64,000 nt of DNA from JAHJDS01 sp964569795. GTDB lineage: Bacteria > Desulfobacterota > Desulfarculia > Desulfarculales > JAHJDS01. Every line of letters starts with the position of its first letter. Position 1 is the first letter of the stretch. Where the stretch lies: positions 15,936 through 79,935 of the forward strand of contig CAZMVB010000018.1 of NCBI GenBank assembly GCA_964569795.1, given 5' to 3'. Below are positions 8,646 through 17,108 of the stretch, piece after piece. Below the pieces are notes generated by a model that made no database searches, was not told where the DNA came from, and saw only the letters and a program-made list of their open reading frames with translations. Position numbers and translations under genes: made by a program.

Positions 8646-9848
8646 TCAACTCTGAGTGTCCGCCCGTTGTGGAAACCAGCCGCTGGTCCGGAGGCAGATG
8701 CGGACCAGCATCAGCATCACCGGGACCTCGATCAGCACCCCGACCACCGTGGCCAGGGCCGCGCCCGAAGACAGCCCGAATAGCATCACCGCCGTGGCGA
8801 TCGCCACCTCGAAGTGGTTCGACGCCCCGATCATGGCCGAGGGGGCCGCGTCCCGGTAATTCAGTTTGAATTTCTTGGCCGCCAGGTAAGTCAACCAGAA
8901 GATGACGTTGGTTTGGATGAACAGGGGGATGGCGATCCAGAGGATGGTCAGGGGATTGGACAGGATCACCTCGCCCTTGAACGAGAACAGCAACACCAGG
9001 GTCACCAACAAGGCGGTGATGGTCACCGGGGTGAGGAAGTGGAGGAACTTTTGATTGAACCAGTCCTCTCCTCGGGCCCGGATGAGGCCCTTTCGGGTCA
9101 GAAAACCGGCCGCCAGGGGCAGGGCCACGTAGATGCTGATCGAGAGCAGCAGGGCCTGCCAGGGGACCGGCAGGCGCCCGACGCCCAGCAGGAAACCGCC
9201 CAGCAGCCCATACAACAAGAGCATGGTCAGGGAGTTGATGGCCACCATCACCAGGGTGAGGCCGTCATTGCCCCGGGCCAGATAGCCCCAGACCAGGACC
9301 ATGGCCGTGCAGGGGGCGACGCCCAGAAGGATGCAGCCGGCCAGGTAGCTCCGCCACAGGGGCACGGCCAGCTTCTTGACCCCTTCGACCAGGATCACCG
9401 TTCCGGTGCCGTAGTGGGCCCCCACCGCTAGGTCGAGCCCGAAGGGCATCTTGACGTGATCGACCGCCTCCGGGCCGATCAGACCGCGAAACAAGACCCC
9501 CAGAAACAGGATCGCGATGGCGTACATCGTAAAAGGTTTGATCAGCCAGTTGACCACCAGCGTCAGGCTTACCGGCTTCACGTTCTTGCCGGCCCGGACG
9601 ACCTCGCCGAAGTCGATCTTGACCATGATCGGAAACATCATCATGAACAGACAGACGGCGATGGGGATCGAGACCACCGGGGCCTCGCCCACGTAGATGG
9701 CCAGGCCGTCCAGGAATCCGGCCACCTTGGGGGCGATCCGTCCCAGCAGGATCCCGGCCCCGATGCACAGCAGGACCCAGACCGTCAGGTAGCGCTCGAA
9801 AAAGCTGATGCCCCTGGTCTCGATTTCAACGACGCCGGCGTCGGCCAT
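8646..9848 (-). CDS. acr3: Arsenite efflux transporter ACR3
   Basis: 400 aa with about ten transmembrane helices. The conserved cysteine of the Acr3 translocation site lies in LGVAPCTAMVLVWGYLARGND, and GASNHFEVAIATA is a second family hallmark. Acr3 exports As(III) by proton antiport. It is the last gene of the arsR-led operon and sits downstream of arsC and the DGC gene, as expected for a pathway that reduces arsenate and exports arsenite. Confidence 0.96.
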   Translation of the reverse strand: MADAGVVEIETRGISFFERYLTVWVLLCIGAGILLGRIAPKVAGFLDGLAIYVGEAPVVSIPIAVCLFMMMFPIMVKIDFGEVVRAGKNVKPVSLTLVVNWLIKPFTMYAIAILFLGVLFRGLIGPEAVDHVKMPFGLDLAVGAHYGTGTVILVEGVKKLAVPLWRSYLAGCILLGVAPCTAMVLVWGYLARGNDGLTLVMVAINSLTMLLLYGLLGGFLLGVGRLPVPWQALLLSISIYVALPLAAGFLTRKGLIRARGEDWFNQKFLHFLTPVTITALLVTLVLLFSFKGEVILSNPLTILWIAIPLFIQTNVIFWLTYLAAKKFKLNYRDAAPSAMIGASNHFEVAIATAVMLFGLSSGAALATVVGVLIEVPVMLMLVRICLRTSGWFPQRADTQS

Positions 9849-9931
9849 GAAAAGTCCTCCTGATCATTCCCACTCGGGACGCGATCGTCCGATCGGCTGA
9901 GGGCGGTCGATCCAAACAATACAAGGCGGGT

Positions 9932-10360
9932 TCACCCCTGGCAACAGCAGCCGCCGCCTCCGGACAGGGACATCCGCCGCGGCGGCCGCCAGCCGGTCGC
10001 CTTGCGGGCGGCCATCTTGAGGGTCTCCAGGGCCTGCCGGTCAAGGGCCAGGTCGTGGGTCTTCTCGATACCCAGCTTGGTCGCCACCACGTAGAACCGG
10101 AGCGGCAGCCCGGCCCTCTCGAAGATGGCCCGGGAGCACCCCAGTTCGCAGCCGTCCATGACCACCACCTTGGCCGCGCCCCTGGCCGACTGGACAAAGG
10201 CGCTCAGCCCCCCGCCGATCCCGGCCAGGCAGTACATCCGGCCGAAGCCCTCCTTGGTCAGCTCCACGGCCGCCTGGTTGGTGAGCTGGCCCACGTTGGA
10301 CGCCCCGGAGCAGGCCAGGAGCATGATATTCGATTGAGGGGTGCAGCAGGCGTCTGACAT
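9932..10360 (-). CDS. DGC-domain putative zinc-binding protein
   Basis: 142 aa. The DGC motif appears as VVMDGCELGCSRAIFERAG, and an N-terminal cysteine pair (DACCTP) plus LLACSGASNVGQL precede it. The protein ends in a Gly-rich CCC cluster (GGGGCCCQG). DGC proteins are small cytoplasmic cysteine proteins, predicted to bind zinc, often in metal or arsenic loci of anaerobes; the molecular role is not established. Position between arsC and acr3 suggests a part in arsenic handling, perhaps thiol-based metalloid transfer, which is inference. Confidence 0.85.
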   Translation of the reverse strand: MSDACCTPQSNIMLLACSGASNVGQLTNQAAVELTKEGFGRMYCLAGIGGGLSAFVQSARGAAKVVVMDGCELGCSRAIFERAGLPLRFYVVATKLGIEKTHDLALDRQALETLKMAARKATGWRPPRRMSLSGGGGCCCQG

Positions 10361-10398
10361 CTAAATCCTCCACTTCGAAATACGGGCGACCATCCCGG

Positions 10399-10836
10399 TC
10401 AAGCCGCCTCTTTGACAAAATCCTCGACTTTGGCCTTGATCTGATCCCGGATGGCGATGGTCGCCGCGAGCTTTTCGTCATCGGTCCCGGTCAGGGCCGA
10501 GGGGTCGGGCAGGGACCAGTGGAACCGCCGGGCCGGGCCGGGAAAGAAGGGGCACTGCTCGGCCTGGGACTCGTCGCACACGGTGATCACGAAATCGAAC
10601 GGCTCACCGGCCGTGGACAGGTCAAAGGCGCTCTTGGTCTCATTGCCCGAGATGTCGATCCCCAGCTCGGCCATGGCCGCCACGGCCAGCGGGTTGAGGG
10701 TCCCCGGTTCGAGCCCGGCGCTCATCACCTCGAACCTCTCGCCCGCCATGCCCTTGAGCAGGGCCTCGGCCATCTGGGAACGGGCCGAGTTGTGGACGCA
10801 GATGAACAATACCCTCTTCTGGCCCGTGTCGGTCAT
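10399..10836 (-). CDS. arsC: Arsenate reductase ArsC, low-molecular-weight phosphatase fold, thioredoxin-coupled
   Basis: 145 aa. The nucleophile loop is C13VHNSARS (CX5R), and the two further redox cysteines are in VCDESQAEQCPFFPG, matching the triple-cysteine relay of the thioredoxin-dependent class; the aspartate of the phosphatase fold is in SLPDPSA. It reduces arsenate to arsenite in the cytoplasm. A small thioredoxin encoded two genes upstream is a plausible partner. The start is 9 bp after the cytochrome stop. Confidence 0.96.
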   Translation of the reverse strand: MTDTGQKRVLFICVHNSARSQMAEALLKGMAGERFEVMSAGLEPGTLNPLAVAAMAELGIDISGNETKSAFDLSTAGEPFDFVITVCDESQAEQCPFFPGPARRFHWSLPDPSALTGTDDEKLAATIAIRDQIKAKVEDFVKEAA

Positions 10837-10845
10837 GTCAATTCC

Positions 10846-12084
10846 TTACCGATCGACGCTGACCTTTCGGGTCAGGTCGAAAATGGGGTAAACGTCCTTG
10901 GGCCGGGGCCGGTAGGTGAGCCTCAGCCGGAGGACGATCTCGGCCACGCCCGGCGGTGGCCGGAACTGGAACCGCTCGACCTTGGGGGCGAACGGCTGGA
11001 GGCTGGTGTCGCGGATCAGCCCCAGCTTGCGGGTCGGCCCCTCGGTCATGGTCTTGCCCCGGCCGTCCGTGGACTGGGGCATGAACACCCGGGTGGCGGT
11101 GAAGATCGTTCGGCCGTCGGTCGTCTGGGCGGTCACCTCCAGGACCACTCGGTTCTTGGAGGGTCAGCCGTCGGGCAGGCGGTGCCCGGCCCGGCTGGTG
11201 ATTCTCGCCTCGACCGCCACCAGGGGATAGGGTGCCCCCGGGGTCAGCACCTGGGACCGATAGGCCAGGACCCGGACGCCCAGACGGACCGACTTTCTCA
11301 GCCGGGCCGAGACCGAGGCCGGCCGGGTGAAGTTGGGTGGCCACGAGTGATCGCCCCGGGGCATGTGGCAGTCCTGGCAGGTCCGCGTCCCGCCCGAGGG
11401 GATGTAGGCGTGCAAATACGAGCCGTACAGGGTGGCGCACTGGATTGGGGGGGTGAATTCCAGGTTCGGTCCCTGGCCGTGGCACTGGCCGCACTGGACC
11501 GGGTCCTTGAGGATCGGACTCTTGACGATTCGCTTGAAGATCGGGTGTTCGTGCTCGCCCAGGTTTTGGTTACCGTAGATCACCCCGGGCCTGGGGCGGG
11601 TGTGGACCACGGCCAGATCGTGGTGACAGACGACGCAGGTGATGCCCAGCTTTCTGAGGGTGGTCTTGTCCTTGTTCTTGAAGGCCCGGGCGATCTCGAC
11701 GATCACCTCCCGGGAGGCGTTCTTGACGTGGGGCAGGTGACACTTGAAGCAGGGATAAGTCTTGTGGGTCACCCGGGCTGGATCGGTCACCGGGACGTGC
11801 TTGGCGATGAACAGATCGCCCTTGTACCCGATCAGCGGCGTGGCGTGCTGGGATTTCGCCCACTGGGCGTAGATCTTGGCGTGGCACGGTTTGCAGGACG
11901 ACGGGTCGTAGCGCCGGATGAACTCGGCCAGGGTCCTGGCCGGGGACGGCCCCTGGGGCCCGGGGCCGAAGGCGTCGATCTGATAGACCGGGGGCTCCGA
12001 GGCCCCGCTCAGGGACGCGGCGGCCGCCACCACCACGAGCATGGCCCCGACCGCCACCGCGAATTTCAAGTGATGACCGGACAT
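10846..12084 (-). CDS. Pentahaem cytochrome c with in-frame TGA (candidate selenocysteine) at codon 307
   Basis: Read through the TGA, the gene encodes 412 aa. A signal peptide (about residues 1-29) is followed by five CxxCH haem sites at C64, C112, C150, C198 and C236. Codon 307, at 11164-11166, is TGA within GHRLPDG-[TGA]-PSKNRVVLEV. The frame continues without shift for 105 codons of clearly related sequence to a TAA-type end just before arsC. The motif GH[KR]-x-P-[TD]-G is typical of the C-terminal beta domain of periplasmic multihaem cytochromes. A SECIS-like hairpin follows the TGA directly. Alternatives are a nonsense mutation, a sequencing error, or two separate proteins. The gene lies inside the arsenic operon, so an electron-transfer role there is inferred. 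Confidence 0.8.
11136..11166 (-). promoter_or_regulatory. SECIS-like hairpin directly after the in-frame TGA
   Basis: Counting T of the TGA as 1, bases 5-10 (CCTCCA) pair perfectly with 26-31 (TGGAGG). The enclosed 15 bases contain an ACC/GGT mini-stem with a GAGT loop, placing G22 and T23 near the loop positions used by the E. coli fdhF SECIS. The hairpin may be coincidence because the same bases encode a conserved protein segment. Confidence 0.45.
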
Positions 12085-12144
12085 GTTGACCTCACCAACC
12101 AGGTCCGGACCCGATCCGCCTGGTCAGACGATCACCCTCGGGCA

Positions 12145-12381
12145 TTAGCCCGCCAGCCAGGCCTTGACCTCGTCCAGGTCGGGCACCCGGCCGACGACCT
12201 TGACCTCGTCGTCGATGACCACCGCCGGCGTGCCGAACACGCCGAACTTGGCGATGTCCATGGCGTTCCTGACCTTTTCGATCCTCGCCTCGACCCCGGT
12301 CTCGCCGACTGCCCGGCGGACGATCTCCTCGGTCCGCTCGCAATTCTTGCAACCCGGTCCCAGCACTTTTATGTCTTTCAT
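12145..12381 (-). CDS. Small thioredoxin-like redox protein (MTH895/Thioredoxin_3 type)
   Basis: 78 aa from the ATG at 12381, chosen because GGAG lies seven bases upstream and family similarity begins at once with MKDIKVLGPGCKNCERTEEIV; the frame is open further upstream without similarity. Redox site CKNC and the cis-proline region FGVFGTPAVVID are present. Such minimal thioredoxins commonly accompany ArsP-type permeases and ArsR regulators and may reduce ArsC or chaperone metalloid. Cytoplasmic. Confidence 0.9.
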   Translation of the reverse strand: MKDIKVLGPGCKNCERTEEIVRRAVGETGVEARIEKVRNAMDIAKFGVFGTPAVVIDDEVKVVGRVPDLDEVKAWLAG

Positions 12382-12522
12382 CAGACATCTCCGTGTCGAT
12401 TTCTCCAACCAAGGCGGGGGTGGGCCCGCCACGCACATTTTAAAATATTCGACCCGGGCCGGCGGCGCGGCCGACCCGCCTTTTTGGCGGGCGGGTCGGC
12501 CCCGCAACTCCCCGGGGCCGGA

Positions 12523-13713
12523 TCATTCCGCCACCTCGATGGCCAGTTCGTTGTCCTCGATCACGTGGTGTCGGATCAAGGAGAAGCTCAGCACCCAGGT
12601 CAGCAGCAACGCGGCACCATAGGTGTAAAACAGGTCGGTCAGGTTCCAATGGGCGATCAGGGTGCCGCCCAGGGCGGTGCCCACCCCGCCGCCTCCCATG
12701 AAGCAGAAGGCCACCAGGGACATGGCCGAGCCGCGGGCCTTCTGGGCGAACTCGGTGGCCCGGGTGAGCAGGGTGGAATGGGTGAAGATGAAGCCGAAGC
12801 CCAGCAAGGCCACCCCTCCCAGAAGCGAACCCAGCCACCCGCCCAGACCGGCCAGCAGCAGATCGGCGGCCGTGGCCGACAACAGCCCCAGGGTGAGCAG
12901 GTGGCGAGGCCCCATGACCTGGGCCAGCCTGCCGGTCAGCCGGCCGCCGACGACCGTGGCCAGGCCAAAGGCGGTCATGATCAGGCCGATGTACAGGTAG
13001 TTGAAGTGATAGAGATGTTCGATGTAGGCCCCCAAATAGGAAAAGCTGCCGACGATGAACACGCCCTCCAGGAAGACCAGGAGGTAGGTGCCTAGGCTTC
13101 TTCGGTCGGACAGCAGCCGGCCATGGGGGGCCAGAAATTTGGCCTGGGGGTTCTTGTTCGACGGCAAGAGGCGATAGGCCTTGATCAGGGCCAGGGTGGG
13201 GATGACCGACAGGAGGCCGTACAACACGAACACCCCGCGCCAACTCAGGAAATAGGCCGTGACCCCGCCGATGGCCATGCTCAGACCCTGCCCCAAAAAG
13301 GACAGGCCCATGAAGGAGCCGATGGCGCCCTGGCGCTCTGACACGGGAAACAGGTCGCCGATCAGGGCCAGGGAAATGGGCATCACCGAGGCGGCGAAGG
13401 CCCCGGTCAAGGCCCGGTAGAGGCCCAGGTCCGCCAGCCCCAGGCCCAAGGAGCAGGCCGCCGTGGCCAGGGTGAAGGCGATCATGGACCAGGTGACGAC
13501 CTGCTTTTTGCCGTAGCGGTCGGCCAGGGGCCCGTACAACAGTTGTAAGAGTCCGAAGGGGACCATGTAGGCCGTGATCAACAGACCCGCGCTGGAGATG
13601 TCGATGCCCAGGTCCTTGGCGATGGCCGGCAGGATGGGCGAGACGACCCAGTTGTCCGCCATGACCACAAAACCGGCCAGGCCCAGCAGTCCGACAATAC
13701 CTTTGTTTTTCAT
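12523..13713 (-). CDS. MFS transporter (DHA1-like)
   Basis: 396 aa with about twelve predicted helices. The loop 2-3 motif is GPLADRYGKKQVV, and the first helix holds ADNWVVSPILPAIAKDLG, as in DHA1 drug/proton antiporters. It lies between the permease (47 bp upstream) and thioredoxin genes (141 bp downstream) and is presumably co-transcribed with the arsenic genes. It is not clearly ArsJ, since no gapdh gene is present. Substrate unknown. Confidence 0.88.
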   Translation of the reverse strand: MKNKGIVGLLGLAGFVVMADNWVVSPILPAIAKDLGIDISSAGLLITAYMVPFGLLQLLYGPLADRYGKKQVVTWSMIAFTLATAACSLGLGLADLGLYRALTGAFAASVMPISLALIGDLFPVSERQGAIGSFMGLSFLGQGLSMAIGGVTAYFLSWRGVFVLYGLLSVIPTLALIKAYRLLPSNKNPQAKFLAPHGRLLSDRRSLGTYLLVFLEGVFIVGSFSYLGAYIEHLYHFNYLYIGLIMTAFGLATVVGGRLTGRLAQVMGPRHLLTLGLLSATAADLLLAGLGGWLGSLLGGVALLGFGFIFTHSTLLTRATEFAQKARGSAMSLVAFCFMGGGGVGTALGGTLIAHWNLTDLFYTYGAALLLTWVLSFSLIRHHVIEDNELAIEVAE

Positions 13714-13760
13714 ATCGTTCCTCGCGGATTCACGCGGTTAAGCGTGGTTGACGCCCGTGT

Positions 13761-14993
13761 TCAAGCGAAAAACGCCCCGTAAAACCACCCGGCCAGGGTG
13801 GACAGGACCACGATGATGGTCACGAAGGCGGCCGTCTTCTTGACCCCCATCACCGAGCCGATGACGATCATGTTCGGCAGGGACAACGCCGGTCCGGCCA
13901 GGAGCAGACTCAGGGCCGGACCCTGGCCCATGCCCGCCCCGGTCAGGCCCTGGAGGATGGGCACCTCGGTCAGGGTGGCGAAGTACATCAAGGCCCCGCT
14001 GACCGAGGCCAGCAGATTGGCCCCCAGCGAGTTGCCGCCCACCAGCGAGGCGATGTACTCGCCCGGGATCAAGGCCTCATGCCCGGGCCGGCCCAGCAGG
14101 AACCCGGCCACCAGGACCCCGGCGAACAGGAGGGGCATGATCTGCTTGGTGAATCCCCAGGTCGAGCCCACCCAGGTTTTTAGTTCAGTCCGGCTGAACC
14201 AGCGCCACAGCATCAGGGCCAGCACGATCAGCATCGCCCCGGTCAGGGGCCACTTGAGGCTGAAGATCAGGGCCCACAGGCCGTGACCGCCGGGGGCGGC
14301 CAGGGACAACACGCCCATTCCCCTGACCGCCGACCAGAAGCCCCCGGCCTCGCTGGCCGGCCGGGCCCAGGCGGCGAAGATCAGGATCAGGACCAGGACC
14401 AGCAAGAACAAAAAATCCTGCCACAGCCGCCGGGTCGGGCCGGCCTGGTCCGGCAGATGAATCTGCCCGGCCGTGCGCCTGGCGTCGTCTTTTCGAAATA
14501 TGAACGCCATGAGCAGGCCGGTGATGACCGCGAACAGGACCGCGCCGACGGCCCGGGCCAGCCCCAGTTTCCAGCCCAGGACCCGGGCGGTGAGGATGAT
14601 GGCCAGGACGTTGATCGCCGGGCCCGAGTACAGGAAGGCCGTGGCCGGACCGATCCCCGCCCCCCGGGTGTAGATCCCGGCGAACAGGGGCAACACCGTG
14701 CAAGAGCACACCGCCAGGACCGAACCCGAGACGCTGGCCACGGAATAGCTCAGGACCTTGCCGGCCTTGGCCCCGAAGTATTTCAGGACCGAGGCCTGAC
14801 TGATAAAGGTCCCGATGGCCCCGGCGATGAAAAAGGCCGGCACCAGGCAGAACAGGACGTGCTGCCGGGCGTACTCCCGGGTCATGAGCAGGGCCTCGGT
14901 CACGCTCCGGGTGAGCAGGGGCGAGCCCCACTTTACGAAAAAAGCCGCCAGGAAGACCCCGACCAGGAGGCCCAGTTTTTGGTATTCCTTCAT
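13761..14993 (-). CDS. ArsP/DUF318-type permease
   Basis: 410 aa, multi-pass membrane protein. The family signature is SVLAVCSCTVLPLFAGIY followed by TRGAGIGPATAFLYSGPAIN, with a second related repeat in the C-terminal half (LSLLLAGPALSLPNMIVIG). Members export metals or trivalent organoarsenicals. Its ATG region overlaps the arsR end by 4 bp, so it is translationally coupled to the regulator. Specific substrate cannot be decided from sequence. Confidence 0.88.
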   Translation of the reverse strand: MKEYQKLGLLVGVFLAAFFVKWGSPLLTRSVTEALLMTREYARQHVLFCLVPAFFIAGAIGTFISQASVLKYFGAKAGKVLSYSVASVSGSVLAVCSCTVLPLFAGIYTRGAGIGPATAFLYSGPAINVLAIILTARVLGWKLGLARAVGAVLFAVITGLLMAFIFRKDDARRTAGQIHLPDQAGPTRRLWQDFLFLLVLVLILIFAAWARPASEAGGFWSAVRGMGVLSLAAPGGHGLWALIFSLKWPLTGAMLIVLALMLWRWFSRTELKTWVGSTWGFTKQIMPLLFAGVLVAGFLLGRPGHEALIPGEYIASLVGGNSLGANLLASVSGALMYFATLTEVPILQGLTGAGMGQGPALSLLLAGPALSLPNMIVIGSVMGVKKTAAFVTIIVVLSTLAGWFYGAFFA

Positions 14994-15316
14994 CCGGAAA
15001 TGGCCCGCTGCTGGTGCTGGCTGCTGGCGCGCAGGACCTCCAGGGCGCAGTCAAAGAAGTCGGTCACGCAGGGCGTTTCCAGGTGATAGAGGACCAGGTT
15101 GCCCTGTTTGCGGGCCGAGACGATGCCCACGCCCTTGAGCACGGACAGATGGCGGGACACGGTGGACACGTCCGAGCCGATCATCTCGGTCAACTGGCCG
15201 ACGCTCTGGTCCTCCCCGGCCAGGGCATCGACGATCATCAGTCGGGACCAGTGGGCCAGGGCCTTGGCCACCTCGGCCTTGTACTGGTACTGCTCCTTGG
15301 TGGCGAGTCGGATCAT
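14990..15316 (-). CDS. arsR: ArsR-family metalloregulator
   Basis: 108-aa winged-helix protein: ALAHWSRLMIVDALAGEDQSVGQL then SDVSTVSRHLSVLKGVGIV as the recognition helix. Candidate ligand cysteines are C86 and C91 (TPCVTDFFDCALE) near the C-terminus rather than the CVC motif on helix alpha-3, so its inducer site would be of a different class from classical ArsR. It is first in the operon and directly downstream of a promoter overlapped by a perfect inverted repeat, implying autorepression. Confidence 0.93.
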   Translation of the reverse strand: MIRLATKEQYQYKAEVAKALAHWSRLMIVDALAGEDQSVGQLTEMIGSDVSTVSRHLSVLKGVGIVSARKQGNLVLYHLETPCVTDFFDCALEVLRASSQHQQRAISG

Positions 15317-15376
15317 GGTGTCACCTCATTTTTCGCCAGGCCGCCAGGCCAACGACCGTCCGAGACAGTTCTTTGT

Positions 15377-15414
15377 CTATTTGGCAATATAGCCAAATAG
15401 CGGAGCGATGTCAA
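15377..15414 (-). promoter_or_regulatory. arsR operon promoter with overlapping ArsR operator
   Basis: Minus-strand TTGACA (15409-15414), a 17-bp spacer and TATATT (15386-15391). A perfect 9-bp inverted repeat CTATTTGGC-6-GCCAAATAG (15377-15400) is centred on the -10 element. Binding there would block RNA polymerase. Confidence 0.88.
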
Positions 15415-15443
15415 GGCCGCATCTTAAAAAAGGGAAGGGGTGG

Positions 15444-15870
15444 CCCGGACAGCCTGGCTGTCCGGGTCCTAAAACGACAACAGGGCGGTAGCAGCAGCAT
15501 TGGAAAACAGGGACTGTCTCCTATTTTTTTTAAAGCACCTGGCGAGAGAGGGGAACTGGCCGAAAAATAGGTGGCTGTCCCTATTTTCCTCACCGTTGAG
15601 CAGATTTTTTCAAGGAATGGGTTGTAAGGCGGGGCCGAGCCTCGCCGAGAGGATCCTAATCTTTTATTGAAGGGCCTAACCCACTCGGCCGCACCTCTTG
15701 TGCCTGCGGCACCCAGACAGCAAAGCTGTCTGGGCCACCCTAGAGGACCAATGAAATCGGACCAATAAAATCCATCGGAAGGAAAAAAGGGACAGCCACC
15801 TATTTTTCATCCCGTCCGTACCAACATGGAATCTGCTGACAAAAATAGGAGGCAGTCCCTATTTTCCTCG
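15444..15870 (+). repeat. Mirrored hairpin/inverted-repeat element in a 580-bp gene-free stretch
   Basis: The stretch 15415-15983 has no supportable gene. It holds a 10-bp perfect hairpin at 15444-15466 (CCCGGACAGC/GCTGTCCGGG) and another at 15712-15734 (CCCAGACAGC/GCTGTCTGGG). Four copies of a motif like GGGACAGCCACCTATTTT occur at about 15503-15534, 15562-15591, 15781-15809 and 15839-15868. The outer pair are reverse complements of each other, as are the inner pair, so the block is mirrored about 15685. It may be a decayed non-autonomous mobile element; this is inference. Confidence 0.7.
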
Positions 15871-15983
15871 GTGAATCGAAGCGCAGGGGCCGACGTAGTG
15901 GCCCCGGCAAGCGCGGACGACTAGGTAACCCCCGGTAAAGCGTTGGTCGCGAATTAAAAGGCGCCCACTGGCGCCCGGCCGGC

Positions 15984-16877
15984 TTATGCCACCTGCCGCA
16001 GGCGCTCGATCCGCTCCTCCAGGGGCGGGTGGGAGGCGAACAGTCGCATCCAACCACCGCCGCCGGCTATTTTGAGGGTGTTCATCGCCCGGGCCGAGGT
16101 GTCCACCAGCTCGGTGGTCTCCCGCAGCGACTCCAGGGCGTGGATCATGTTGTCCTTGCCCGCTTTTTGGGCCCCGCCGGCGTCGGCCCCGAACTCGCGG
16201 TGCCGCGAGTAGGCCATGACCACCAGGCTCCCCAAAATGGCCAGGAAGATCTCCATGATGATCGACACGATGAAATAGGTGATCATCGGAAAGGGCGAGC
16301 CCTCCTCATCGCCCCGGGCGGCCATGGCCACCAGGTAGGCGATCACCCGGGACAGAAACACGACAAAGGTGTTGACCACTCCCTGGAGCAGGGTCATGGT
16401 CACCATGTCCCCGTTCTGGATATGGGACACCTCGTGGGCCAGGACGCCGGTCACGGCCCGCTCGTCCAGCCGGGACAGCAGGCCGCTGGACACGGCCACC
16501 AGGGACCGGCTCCGGGTCGGTCCGGTGGCAAAGGCGTTGACCTCCTCGGACTCATACACCCCGACCTGGGGCATGACCGGCAGTCCCGCCCGGCGGCAGA
16601 GTTCATAAACCCGTTCCACCAGCCGGCGCTCGCCCGGGTCATGGGTCTGGGGGTCGATCACGCTCACGCCCAGGGCCCACCGGGCCATGATCCGGCTGAT
16701 GGCCAGGGACAAAAAGGCCCCGCCAAAGCCGATCACCGCGGCAAAGACCAGCAAGAACTGCCACTTCATTCCGGACTGGGTCAAGAACCGATCCAGGCCC
16801 AGAATTTTCGTGAAAAAGAGGATTGTCAGCAGGATCAGGACGTTGGTCAAGACCAGTAACAAGACACGCTTGGCCAT
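15984..16877 (-). CDS. htpX: Membrane zinc metalloprotease HtpX
   Basis: 297 aa from the second ATG (16877), which has GGGAG at seven bases; the ATG at 16883 is too close to it. Two N-terminal helices precede the M48 catalytic motif GVLAHEVSHIQNGD, with the third zinc ligand glutamate expected in SRHREFGADAGGA. HtpX degrades misfolded inner-membrane proteins. It is monocistronic as far as can be seen. Confidence 0.94.
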   Translation of the reverse strand: MAKRVLLLVLTNVLILLTILFFTKILGLDRFLTQSGMKWQFLLVFAAVIGFGGAFLSLAISRIMARWALGVSVIDPQTHDPGERRLVERVYELCRRAGLPVMPQVGVYESEEVNAFATGPTRSRSLVAVSSGLLSRLDERAVTGVLAHEVSHIQNGDMVTMTLLQGVVNTFVVFLSRVIAYLVAMAARGDEEGSPFPMITYFIVSIIMEIFLAILGSLVVMAYSRHREFGADAGGAQKAGKDNMIHALESLRETTELVDTSARAMNTLKIAGGGGWMRLFASHPPLEERIERLRQVA

Positions 16878-17108
16878 GGCCATACTCCCTCAAAATAGAC
16901 GTTACGGTGTACCCGGTCCAGGACCGGCCCGGGCGGTTTTCGGTCGCGACAGGAGATCGCAGGCACAAGGTATTTCCGGGTGAGCGAATTTCAAGGACCA
17001 GACCTCATAAAAACGGCAAACGGGTGCCGAACCTCATGTCCGGCGATACAGTTCTGCCCTTCACCGGGGGATTTGGTGGTATTAATGTGAATCGACGGGA
17101 GGTGGATC

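Noticed and set aside
10838..11494. A frameshift as explanation for the broken cytochrome gene
   Set aside because: The two halves are in the same frame, separated only by one TGA codon; the alternative overlapping frame has no haem sites or similarity.
10519..13095. A long plus-strand open frame opposite arsC, the cytochrome, thioredoxin and MFS genes
   Set aside because: Antisense shadow; no conserved motif, while each opposite gene has clear family signatures.
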